Source of the DNA: Pseudomonas sp. PDM04
Lineage (GTDB): Bacteria; Pseudomonadota; Gammaproteobacteria; Pseudomonadales; Pseudomonadaceae
Length of the DNA stretch: 64,000 nucleotides
Direction of reading: 5' to 3'
Assembly (NCBI RefSeq): GCF_014851765.1
Contig: NZ_JACVAI010000006.1
Span: forward strand, 372,001 to 436,000
Shown here: positions 44,305-52,900 of the stretch, piece by piece
Numbering within the stretch: the first letter of the stretch is position 1
Layout of the letters: the number at the start of each line of letters is the position of its first letter
Notes under the pieces: model-generated
The model's input: the letters and a program-made list of their open reading frames with translations, nothing else
The model's database searches: none
What the model was told of the DNA's origin: nothing
Position numbers and translations under genes: made by a program

Positions 44305-45210
44305 ATGGGACAGTCAAACACGATCGAACAGCAACAGGAAAAGAACAAGGAGTTCCAGGCCTACGTCGACCAGATGCGTAAAGACCTCGACAAAAGCCTG
44401 GCCACCGAAACGAGTGCCCTGAACGCCAGAGTCAAGGAGCATTACAGCAAGTACGGCGACGACGCCTTGATGATTGCCAGCAGTTACCGGCACTTGACCA
44501 CGGCGAGCGAATGGTCGCTGAAATCGATCAACGTCATGATCGACTCATGCCGCAAGGCGATTTTCGGGGGCAAGTTGCCCGATGGCGCGAAAAAGGATAC
44601 GCCGACCGCCGAGGTCGGCGCGGCCATTCAGGCCATGACGAACCTGGACCTGCTGATCGCCAACGCCGCCTTCGACGCGGTCCAGGCGCTCCTGACCAGT
44701 GTCGGCTCGACCACCAGTACCAGCATTTCCGTGAAGAGTGATGAAAAGATGCTGGCGCCGGGGATGACCCTGTTCATCACCGTGGTGGAGAACGCCTACA
44801 GCAGCAAAAGCTTTTTCAGCAATGAAACCATCATCCAGAACCTGTTTCTGTTCGAGGTCCGTTTTTCCATCAAGGAAGGCAAGGCCATGAGCAAGCTGAG
44901 CGACCTGCAGGCCTATGAAAACCAGAAGCAATCCATGCGCAACCAACTGACGAAAATCGACGCCGCGGTGGGTGACCTGGACCCCACCAAAGATGATTTT
45001 CTGACTTCGCTGGCCAAGTACACGGCCACCAGCGATATCCTGAACACCCGCCTGAAGGCCATCGACGACAAACTCCAGGAGATTGCCAGCAGCTCAGCGA
45101 CGAACGTGGTCCAGCCGCTCAATGCCGGGTTGCAGGATACGTTCGACGGCGGTGCAATCGTGGCGGGGATCAAGGCGAAGTTCGACAAGGCACTCGCAGC
45201 CAGACGCTGA
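44305..45210 (+). CDS. Uncharacterised helical protein (301 aa), possible pore-forming or scaffold protein
   Basis: No family recognised. Residues 1-125 and about 190-300 are strongly helical with coiled-coil character (QQQEKNKEFQAYVDQMRKDL; NQKQSMRNQLTKIDAAVGDL). Between them lies a beta-prone, more hydrophobic stretch of about 60 residues (LAPGMTLFITVVENAYSSK, IIQNLFLFEVRFSIKEG). No signal peptide. A long helical bundle interrupted by a hydrophobic tongue, at about 300 residues, resembles the outline of ClyA-type alpha pore-forming toxins, but this is shape only. GGAG lies eight bases before ATG 44305. The caspase-like gene follows 60 bp downstream on the same strand. Confidence 0.75.
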   Translation: MGQSNTIEQQQEKNKEFQAYVDQMRKDLDKSLATETSALNARVKEHYSKYGDDALMIASSYRHLTTASEWSLKSINVMIDSCRKAIFGGKLPDGAKKDTPTAEVGAAIQAMTNLDLLIANAAFDAVQALLTSVGSTTSTSISVKSDEKMLAPGMTLFITVVENAYSSKSFFSNETIIQNLFLFEVRFSIKEGKAMSKLSDLQAYENQKQSMRNQLTKIDAAVGDLDPTKDDFLTSLAKYTATSDILNTRLKAIDDKLQEIASSSATNVVQPLNAGLQDTFDGGAIVAGIKAKFDKALAARR

Positions 45211-45270
45211 TCAATCACAGGGCAGTGACCGTTTCACCCCATCGAAACTTCGTCAGATAAGGAAGCCATC

Positions 45271-45726
45271 ATGACCATCGTTTTCGCAATGACATACGAA
45301 CAAGACATCGCCTCCACACCCCTCGATCCTGGCTGGCCAGGCGAAACCCATCGCTTTGGCTTGAATCAGATCAAAAACCCACCAAGCCTGAACGTCCCGG
45401 CGGGTGCCGTGATTGTGGTGGTGGCGCACGGCAACAATAAAGAACTTGGGGATCCCGGCAGAGCAGGCATCAGTGCAGGTGAGTTCGTGAACCTGGTGCA
45501 TGCCAATATGCAAGGCGGGCAGGCACCGAGCGCCATTTACATTTCAAGCTGCAGCGATGACATCGCGGAGTACGCCGCCAGGGTCTGCCTGGTTGCGCAA
45601 GAACGCCAAATTTGGGCGAACACGACGATCTTCGGTCACCATGATGCAGTCGCAGGATCGGTCCCGCCACCCACGAGCGGTAGCGTGGTGTGGGAACCCA
45701 TCTACCAGAATCGCACAAGAGGCTAA
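45271..45726 (+). CDS. Small clan-CD (caspase/CHAT/C80-like) peptidase candidate
   Basis: 151 residues, no signal peptide. Pattern of the clan-CD cysteine peptidases: a hydrophobic strand ending in His-Gly (AVIVVVAHGNN, His53), then an amphipathic helix (AGEFVNLVHANM), then a second strand ending in the nucleophile (SAIYISSCSDD, Cys94), followed by helix AEYAARVCLVAQE and strand TTIFGHHDAV. Spacing and order fit caspase-fold enzymes such as CHAT or C80, here in minimal form. AAGGAAG precedes the ATG. Its partner upstream would be the obvious substrate. Activity is inferred. Confidence 0.65.
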   Translation: MTIVFAMTYEQDIASTPLDPGWPGETHRFGLNQIKNPPSLNVPAGAVIVVVAHGNNKELGDPGRAGISAGEFVNLVHANMQGGQAPSAIYISSCSDDIAEYAARVCLVAQERQIWANTTIFGHHDAVAGSVPPPTSGSVVWEPIYQNRTRG

Positions 45727-45736
45727 GCCAGACCTT

Positions 45737-45770
45737 CCAGTTGCGTGCAGCCCTGCTGTCACGCAACTGG
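45737..45770. terminator. Hairpin between convergent genes
   Basis: An 11-bp perfect stem, CCAGTTGCGTG / CACGCAACTGG, with a 12-base loop. It lies in the 52-bp gap between the caspase-like gene and the sigma-54 activator gene, which converge here. Confidence 0.75.
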
Positions 45771-45778
45771 ATTGCTGT

Positions 45779-47677
45779 TCATCGCTTGCGCTTGTAGTCC
45801 CGAGGGTCGATCCCCCACTTGCGCAGCCGCGAAGCCAGCGTAGTGGGCTTGAGCCCGAGCAACTGCGCAGCCCCGCCCTCCCCGGAAACCTTGCCCGCCG
45901 TAAGTTTGAGCATCGCCAGCGCATTTGACCGCAGCTTGAGTTGCAGCAACTCGTCGGCAACAGGCTCGCCCGCCTCCGTCTGTTCCACGGGTGGCGAATC
46001 CTGCACCCGCGCCCCGGCTACCAGCAGATCGTCGAACCGCAGGCGGCCGTCCTGGGAAACGATCATCTGCCGTTCGATCACGTTTTCCAACTCGCGGATA
46101 TTGCCCGGCCATGCATAGCGCTTGAGCAATTCCACCTGCGCCAATGGCAGGCGCACACCGGTCTTGTTGAAGGCCAGGGACGCCCGCCGCAGGAAATGAC
46201 CGGCCAACAGAGGAATGTCATCGATTCGCTCGCGAAGCGGCACCGAGCGAACGGGAAAGACATTCAGACGGAAATACAGGTCCTCGCGAAACCGTCCTTC
46301 GGCGATCATCGCCCGCAAGTCACGGTTCGTCGCAGCGATGACCCGCACATCCACCACACGCGTGACGTTGTCGCCCACCCGCTCGAACTGCTGATCCTGG
46401 AGCACGCGCAGCAACTTGCTCTGCAACTCGAGGGGAATTTCGCCCACCTCGTCGAGGAACAGCGTACCGCCGTCGGCCAGTTCAAAGCGGCCCATGCGTG
46501 CGTTCACGGCACCGGTAAAGGCCCCTTTGACGTGGCCGAAAAACTCGCTCTCGAACAGATCCCGCGGAATGGCCGCGCAATTGACCCGAATCAGCGGCCG
46601 GTCACTGCGCCGGCTGCTGGCGTGGATGGCCCGCGCGATCAGCTCCTTGCCGGTGCCGGACTCACCATTGATCAGGACGTTGGCATCAGTGGGCGCGACC
46701 AGTTCGATCTGGCGGATCAGGTGCAACACCGCCGGGCTTTCGCCGACGATTTCATGGTGATTGCGCTCGGCCTTGATCTCTTCCTGCAGGTACTGGTTTT
46801 CCACCTCGAGGCGCTGCTTGAGCTGTTCGACTTCATTCAGTGCCTCACGCAGGCGCTGCTCGGCCCGCTGCCGCTCGCGAATATCGCGAAACAGCACCAC
46901 CGCGCCCACCAGACGGCCCATCTCGAAGATCGGCGTGCTGGTGTATTCGACGGCGATGGCTTCACCGTTCTTGTGCCAGAACACTTCATTGTCGACCCGG
47001 TGCACCTGGCCGTCGCTGAAGGACGCATGGATGGGGCACTCCTGGACCGCAAAGCAGGAACCGTCGCGGTGGCTGTGATGGAACAGTTGGTGCGCGTCGT
47101 GGCCCACCATGTCGGCGGCGCTCCAACCGAGGATGCGCTCTGCGGCAGGGTTGATGAAGGTGGTCTGACCCTTGGCATCGAGCCCGTAGATGCCCTCGCC
47201 GACCGCGCCGAGAATCAGCCGGTTCTGTTGTTCGATCCGCTCGAAGACCTGGGAAATCCGCTCCCACCCCACATGCCCGAGCCGGTGCTGTCGGCGCGCT
47301 TCCGAACGGTTGCGCCGCGTTTCCAGCACGTCCCGTCGCTGGATCGTGAACAGGATGCGCCGACCATCGGCCAACGCATTGGCGCTCACCTCCACCGCGT
47401 GCTGACGGCGGCTCATGTCAACCAGCACCAAATCATCCGACCAGGCCTGCCCCTGGGTCAGCGTCTCATCGCTGAAGCTGACCCACAGGGACAGGCCTTC
47501 GCCGAGAAAATGACTGAACCGCAAAGGGATTTCATCGTCGCGGGTAGACCCCAGCAGCGCCAATGCCGCGAGGTTCGCTTGCAGCAGCGCATCGCTCTGC
47601 GGATCGACCACCAGCATCGCCTGTGACGCGCATTCGATTGCTTCATCTTCAAAACCGGCGCGGCTCATTACGATCAC
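45779..47677 (-). CDS. Sigma-54-dependent activator of the cyanate genes (CynF-like)
   Basis: 632 residues. Two N-terminal PAS-like modules; the second (about 150-270) has a His/Cys-rich loop HHSHRDGSCFAVQECPIHAS. A coiled coil precedes the AAA+ domain with Walker A GESGTGKE, the sigma-54 contact GAFTGA and Walker B GGTLFLDEVGEI. The C-terminal Fis-type HTH is GEGGAAQLLGLKPTTLASRLRKWGI. It is divergent from cynS, whose promoter is of the -24/-12 type. The start is uncertain by a few codons (ATG 47677 or 47668). Sigma-54 control of cyanase genes by CynF is known in Pseudomonas pseudoalcaligenes. Confidence 0.92.
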   Translation of the reverse strand: MIVMSRAGFEDEAIECASQAMLVVDPQSDALLQANLAALALLGSTRDDEIPLRFSHFLGEGLSLWVSFSDETLTQGQAWSDDLVLVDMSRRQHAVEVSANALADGRRILFTIQRRDVLETRRNRSEARRQHRLGHVGWERISQVFERIEQQNRLILGAVGEGIYGLDAKGQTTFINPAAERILGWSAADMVGHDAHQLFHHSHRDGSCFAVQECPIHASFSDGQVHRVDNEVFWHKNGEAIAVEYTSTPIFEMGRLVGAVVLFRDIRERQRAEQRLREALNEVEQLKQRLEVENQYLQEEIKAERNHHEIVGESPAVLHLIRQIELVAPTDANVLINGESGTGKELIARAIHASSRRSDRPLIRVNCAAIPRDLFESEFFGHVKGAFTGAVNARMGRFELADGGTLFLDEVGEIPLELQSKLLRVLQDQQFERVGDNVTRVVDVRVIAATNRDLRAMIAEGRFREDLYFRLNVFPVRSVPLRERIDDIPLLAGHFLRRASLAFNKTGVRLPLAQVELLKRYAWPGNIRELENVIERQMIVSQDGRLRFDDLLVAGARVQDSPPVEQTEAGEPVADELLQLKLRSNALAMLKLTAGKVSGEGGAAQLLGLKPTTLASRLRKWGIDPRDYKRKR

Positions 47678-47714
47678 TCATCAAGGTCATCGGAAACCGA
47701 TGGAAAATACGAGT

Positions 47715-47754
47715 TTTCGTTATTTATTTCACCACATTTCGTTATTTACGAAAT
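47715..47754. promoter_or_regulatory. Candidate upstream activator sites
   Basis: A direct repeat TTTCGTTATTTA occurs at 47715-47726 and 47737-47748, exactly 22 bp apart (two helix turns). The second copy is also the left part of the inverted repeat ATTTCG-N7-CGAAAT (47736-47754). It lies 75-115 bp upstream of the sigma-54 promoter, the usual place for enhancer-binding proteins, and near the start of the activator gene itself. Confidence 0.7.
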
Positions 47755-47828
47755 ATCGTTACTGTATTTACCTTTGCGGATTAAGTTAAATCACTTAAAT
47801 ATCAATAACTTAAAATTCATTTCAAAAT

Positions 47829-47844
47829 TGGCACAACTCTCGCT
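47829..47844 (+). promoter_or_regulatory. Sigma-54 (-24/-12) promoter of cynS
   Basis: TGGCACAACTCTCGCT: GG and GC separated by 10 bases as required, against consensus TGGCACG-N4-TTGCW. It is 65 bp before the cynS ATG, and the divergent gene encodes a GAFTGA-type sigma-54 activator, so sequence and context agree. Confidence 0.9.
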
Positions 47845-47908
47845 ATGGGTAGATTCAGAAACGGCGATCACCGTCATTTTTCATCGACCCTAGAGAGTGA
47901 GCTGAGCA

Positions 47909-48349
47909 ATGAACAAAGTAGAAATGCACCACACCATCATGGCTGCCAAGGCCCGCCTGAATCTGAGCTGGGACAGCCTCGCCGATGCCGCACAAAAAGC
48001 ACCGGTCTGGGTCGCCTCGGTCTGCTACGGGATGAACAGCGCGCCAGCCGACGTCGCCGCACGCATTTGCCAGGCGCTGGAGCTGGGTGACGAGGTGGCG
48101 GCGGCAATGACGGTATTCCCCACCAAGGGCTGGGACCAGGCCATTCCTCAGGACCCGCTGATCTACCGCCTGTACGAGCTGGTGGGCGTGTACGGCCCGA
48201 CACTCAAGGACGTGATTCAGGAAAAGTTCGGCGACGGCATCATGAGCGCGATCGACTTCTCCATGCATGTCGACAAGATCGAAGACCCCAAGGGCGACCG
48301 CGTGCTGGTCACCCTGAACGGCAAGTTCCTGCCTTACCGATCCTGGTAA
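47909..48349 (+). CDS. cynS: Cyanate hydratase (cyanase)
   Basis: 146 residues; converts cyanate and bicarbonate to ammonia and CO2, allowing cyanate to be used as nitrogen source and detoxified. Catalytic residues by alignment with E. coli CynS (Arg96, Glu99, Ser122) are Arg87, Glu90 and Ser113, in DPLIYRLYELVGVYGPTLK and IMSAIDFSM. The N-terminal part is the usual HTH-like helical bundle (LSWDSLADAAQKAPVWVASVCYG). GAGTGAGCTGAGC precedes the ATG. The FNT gene follows 54 bp downstream, likely co-transcribed. Confidence 0.97.
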   Translation: MNKVEMHHTIMAAKARLNLSWDSLADAAQKAPVWVASVCYGMNSAPADVAARICQALELGDEVAAAMTVFPTKGWDQAIPQDPLIYRLYELVGVYGPTLKDVIQEKFGDGIMSAIDFSMHVDKIEDPKGDRVLVTLNGKFLPYRSW

Positions 48350-48403
48350 CGGCTTCATCTCATCGCACTCGCCGCCACCCACGCATGCCAAGGGGTCACC
48401 CAA

Positions 48404-49216
48404 ATGTCCTATCTGCTTCCGTTTGAATTCGTCACCAAGATGCTCGATGCCGGCGAATCGAAGATTCACATGTCCACCCGGGACACGCTGATCCGCGCCT
48501 ACATGGCCGGCGCGATCCTCGCGCTGGCGGCCGTGTTCGCCGTCACTATCGCGGTCCAGACCGGCTCGGCGCTGCTCGGCGCCGTGCTGTTTCCGGTGGG
48601 CTTTTCCATGCTCTACCTGATGGGCTTCGACCTGCTCACCGGCGTGTTCGTGCTGACGCCGCTGGCGCTGCTGGACAAGCGCCCCGGCGTCACGGTCAAC
48701 CGGGTCCTGCAAAACTGGGGACTGGTCTTTCTCGGCAACTTCGCCGGCGCGCTGACCGTCGCCTTCATGATGGCGTTCATCTTCACCTACGGCTTCAATA
48801 CCGCCCCGGGCGCCGTCGGCGAAAAGATCGCCAGCATCGGCGAGGCGCGCACCCTGGGCTATGCGCATTACGGCGTCGCCGGCTGGATCTCGATTTTCCT
48901 GCGCGGCATGCTGTGCAACTGGATGGTGTCGATGGGCGTGGTGGGCGCGATGATTTCCACCTCGGTCAGCGGCAAGGTGATCGCCATGTGGATGCCGATC
49001 ATGCTGTTCTTCTTCATGGGCTTCGAGCATTCGGTGGTGAACATGTTCCTGTTCCCCTCCGCCATGATCATGGGCGGCAACTTTTCGATCATGGACTACA
49101 TGATCTGGAACGAGATCCCGACCGTACTGGGCAACCTGGTCGGCGGCCTGGCCTTTACCGGCCTGACGCTGTACAGCACGCATATCAGGACGGCGGCGAA
49201 GCGGGTGATTTGCTGA
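48404..49216 (+). CDS. Formate/nitrite transporter (FNT) family channel, possible cyanate transporter
   Basis: 270 residues, six hydrophobic helices. FNT features: N-terminal STRDTLIRAYMAGAILALAAVFAVTIAV, LFPVGFSMLYLMGFDLLTGVFVLTP, the re-entrant loop region GNFAGALTVAFMM, LRGMLCNWMVSMGVVGA and GFEHSVVNMFLFPSAMIMGG. FNT pores carry small monovalent anions (formate, nitrite, hydrosulfide). Placement right after cynS under the same promoter points to cyanate uptake, in place of the CynABD ABC importer or CynX of other bacteria. Confidence 0.93.
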   Translation: MSYLLPFEFVTKMLDAGESKIHMSTRDTLIRAYMAGAILALAAVFAVTIAVQTGSALLGAVLFPVGFSMLYLMGFDLLTGVFVLTPLALLDKRPGVTVNRVLQNWGLVFLGNFAGALTVAFMMAFIFTYGFNTAPGAVGEKIASIGEARTLGYAHYGVAGWISIFLRGMLCNWMVSMGVVGAMISTSVSGKVIAMWMPIMLFFFMGFEHSVVNMFLFPSAMIMGGNFSIMDYMIWNEIPTVLGNLVGGLAFTGLTLYSTHIRTAAKRVIC

Positions 49217-49401
49217 AATACCAATCATATTGGGGCCCTGTTCAGGGCTCCAGTTGTTGACGTCCATTAAACGCGTGATGCCATCCATCGCTGAATGATG
49301 CAATGTTATTCATCATGATTGAAAATGAATAATTAATCGGGAAAGATTGAGTCTTGGATTGGATCGACAGCCCCCGAATCCACATCGACGGAGATCCCGA
49401 C

Positions 49402-49674
49402 ATGTCCACTATCGCTAAAACCAGATCCGTTACCGCTCACGTCCCTGTAGAGCTGGCCGAACGTGTTGATCAGGTTGCCGAACGTCTGGAGCGTTCCAAG
49501 AACTGGATCGTCAAGCAGGCCCTGTCAGCATGGCTGGATCAAGAAGAGGAGCGTAGCCGACTGACCCGAGAGGCGCTGGCCGATGTGGATGCCGGCCGCG
49601 TGATCGACCACCAGGCCGTCCAGGCTTGGGCCGATAGTCTCAGTACCGACACCCCGCTACCGGTGCCCCATTAA
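49402..49674 (+). CDS. ParD/CopG-type antitoxin (ribbon-helix-helix)
   Basis: 90 residues. The N-terminal ribbon-helix-helix is SVTAHVPVELAERVDQVAERLERSKNWIVKQALSAWLDQ; the tail (ERSRLTREALADVDAGRVIDHQAVQAWADSL) wraps the toxin in related pairs. GGAG is eight bases before ATG 49402. The stop and the toxin ATG share one base (TAATG). It would repress its own promoter together with the toxin. Confidence 0.92.
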   Translation: MSTIAKTRSVTAHVPVELAERVDQVAERLERSKNWIVKQALSAWLDQEEERSRLTREALADVDAGRVIDHQAVQAWADSLSTDTPLPVPH

Positions 49675-49949
49675 TGGAGCTGAAGTGGACGAGCAAAGCA
49701 CTGTCCGATCTTGCTCGTCTTTATGAGTTTCTGACGGCCGTGAGCCAGCCTGCAGCGGCCCGCACAATACAGCAGTTGTCTGCTGCACCGACCATTCTGA
49801 TGACCAATCCGCGCATAGGTGAACGTCTGGAGGAATTCGATCCGCGCGATGTTCGCAGAATTCTGGTCGGACATTACGAGATGCGCTATGAAATTGCGGA
49901 CTCGACCATTTTCCTGTTACGCCTTTGGCATACCCGCGAAGATCGCTAG
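49674..49949 (+). CDS. RelE/ParE-family toxin
   Basis: 91 residues of the ParE/RelE fold: LKWTSKALSDLARLYEFL, then PRIGERLEEFDPRDVRRILVGHYEMRYEIADSTIFLLRLWHTREDR, the typical closing strand. ParE members act on gyrase; RelE members cleave mRNA at ribosomes. The close match to the ParE-type order (R-x-LxVGxYxMRYEI) makes the former more likely. One-base overlap with the antitoxin. Confidence 0.92.
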   Translation: MELKWTSKALSDLARLYEFLTAVSQPAAARTIQQLSAAPTILMTNPRIGERLEEFDPRDVRRILVGHYEMRYEIADSTIFLLRLWHTREDR

Positions 49950-49989
49950 CGATGAGACGACGGAACGTAGATTCCCTGCAAGCCTTACC

Positions 49990-52900
49990 TCAAAAACGAC
50001 TCCCCACCCGGAACATCAGCGCATTCGAGCGTGAATCATCACCGATGCCGTAGGAACCTTGATACGTCAGGCCGGTGCTCAGTCCCGAGGGCAGCAGGAA
50101 GTCAACGCCCAGCGCAACCGTCATGGTGTTCTCGCTCTGGCCAGTGGTTGAAATGGCATAGGTCGAATCACTGACATCGGCATAACCTACCCGGGCGGTG
50201 CTGTCGCCGCTGAAGGTGTGGCTGTATTCGACACGGCCGCGCAACGTCAGCGCCGCCTGAGCCACTGACAGGCCATACTGTCCGCGCACCCCGCCCACGC
50301 CGGAAAAGACTGTCATGCGTTGCGGAGCGTAAGCCAGATCGAAGACGCCGCTGCCGCTTTCGCGGAAGCCGTCCAGTTTCGTCGATGAAACGTCGACACG
50401 GCCATAGGGTGCCATTCGCCAGGCCTCCTCCCGAAACTCGTACCCCGAACTCAAAGAACCGAAGAGCTGGTCACCGTCCCTGGAACCCTTGGCGTGCCCG
50501 CCGTTGTCCGTCACGTAGCGCCGGCTGTCGAACGACAGGTTGCTGTAACCGATCAGCCCATCGACGAACACTGGCCCGGGGTGGTAGCTGCCATACAACG
50601 CCGCGCTGAACGACTCGCCCTTGCTGCGGGAGTCCTGGGAGCCGATGTCGCTGGAGTCGCGACCGTAACCGAAACCGATGCCGGCCGTGAAGGAATTGAA
50701 GAACCGGTAGTCAGCACCGGCGCTGACACCAACGGTGGTGCTGTCGAGCTTGACGTCATCACGACGGCTGTCACTGACGTTGACGTAACCTCCACTCCAC
50801 ACCGAAAGGTTATCGTCCCCCAGCCAGTTGCCATCGTTCGCGCCCGCAGCGGCTTGCGGTGTGACGGCGGGCGCCTGGGTTCCCCGCAGAGAGGACAGCG
50901 CCTGATACATCTCGGCCGCGCTGGTGTTGCCGGTCCGCGACGGTCGCGATTGCGGCAACCCCAGTTGCAGGTTGAAACCGGCGCGACGGCGGCTCTCGTC
51001 GTCGTGCAATTGTTCGAGACGGTCATTGAAATTGTCGATCTGCGCACGGGCAAAACGCGTGGCGCTTTGCGTCTGGGCACCCAGCATGCCGACCACTTCC
51101 TGGTCCTTGCTGGGGTCGGTCCGCCCGGCCACCTGCACTGTCAGGGTGATCGGCTGCGACGTGCCCGAGCGGTTGCTCAAGGTATAGCGGATTACCGCGA
51201 CGCCGGAGGCCTGCGCAGCGGCGACGAAGGTCAGGTTCAAACCGCTCAGGCTGGCCTGCCCCAGGTTTTTGGGGGGCGCATCGAGCAAGGCGGCGCCGGT
51301 GAACGGTCCATTGCTCATGCCCTCGGCCAGATTGAGCGTAATCGATTGCCCGGCGTACAGAGACGCACTGCGGGCAGCACCGCCAGGCAAGCTGGCACCG
51401 ACATTCAGGCTGTAGCTGAAACTTGCCGAAGTGTTGAACGCATCGGTGACGATCACCGAGACGCTGGCCGAACCGGCGGTGCCTGGTACTCCGGAAATCG
51501 TTCCGGAGGTGGCGTTGATGGTGAGCCCGGGCGGCAGTCCCGTGGCACTGAACTGATAGGGCGCGGTGCCGCCTGATACGTTCAGGGCTTGCGTATAGCC
51601 GGCGCCGATCGTTGCGTCAGGCAGCGCGCCAGCGGCCGGCAGGATCGCCAGCGTCGGTGGCGAAACGGTGATGCTGACTGTGGCCGGCGCCGACGTACCG
51701 GAGGCGTTGCTGGCGGTGTAGCGAAAGCTGTCCGCACCGGCAAACCCCGCCGTGGGGGTGTACAGAATCGAGGTGCCGCTGACGGCTGTCGTGCCATGCA
51801 GAGGCGGTGTCACCACATCGACCGATGTCGCCGCCCCGCCACTGAGCGACAGCGTGACTGCCCCGCTGCCGCTGGCGGAGACAACCGTCGACACGGGATT
51901 GGCCACCGGCACTGGCAAGGCCCCGATCGTCAGCGTGTAACCGGCATTGCCGACCGCGCCATGCACATCGGTGGCAGTGATCGACAGGTTATAGCTGCCG
52001 CTGGCAGTCGCAGTACCCGTGAGCTGGCCGCTGTTGGCGTCCAGATTCAGCCCTGGCGGCACGCCAGTGCCAGCGTACACGTAGGGGCCGGCCCCGCCAG
52101 AAGCGCCGAACGACTGGCTGTAGGCGCTGCCCACCTGACCCGAAGGCAGCCCGCCAGCGGCAGGCGTCAGGACCAGTGTCGGTGCGCTGATCGTCAGGGA
52201 AACCGTGGCCGGTGACGAGCTGCCCGAGGCATTGCGGGCGATGTAGGTAAAGCTGTCCGTCCCGGAATAACCGTTATTGGGCGCGTAGACGATCGAGGTG
52301 CCGCTCGCCGTTGCAGTGCCATGCAGCGGCGCGGTATCGATCGCGACCGAGGTCGCGGCACCACCGGATATCGACAGTGCCACGGCACTGCTGCTGTTGG
52401 CGGCGACGGATGCAGACACCGGGTTGGCAACGGGTAATGGCGCCACCGCCACCGTGAGCGAGTAACTGGCAGTGCCGGTTGCGCCATAGAGGTCTGTGGC
52501 GGTGACGGACAGGTTGTAAGTGCCGCTGGTGGTCGGAATGCCGGTGAGTTGTCCATTATTGGCGTCGAGGCTCAGACCCGGAGGAACATTCACAGCGACA
52601 TAGTGGTAGGGCGTTGCCCCGGACGCAGCGCTGAACGACTGCACATAGGCACTGCCCACTTGAGCCGAAGGCAGTGCGCCGGCCGCCGGCGCCAACGTCA
52701 ATTGCGGCGCCGACACGACGATGCTGACCGTCGCGGGTGCGGAGGTGCCCGAACCGTTGCTGACGGTATAGGCAAAACTGTCCGGCCCCGAATAACCGGC
52801 CGATGGCGTGTAGCTGATCGAGGTTCCACTGGCGACGGCGACGCCATGCAATGCCTGTGTGGACACACCCGCCGCAGTCGGCGTACCACCCGAGGTGGAC

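Noticed and set aside
45941..47626. 561-codon plus-strand open frame
   Set aside because: Antisense to the sigma-54 activator; no motif, His/Gln/Arg-rich composition.
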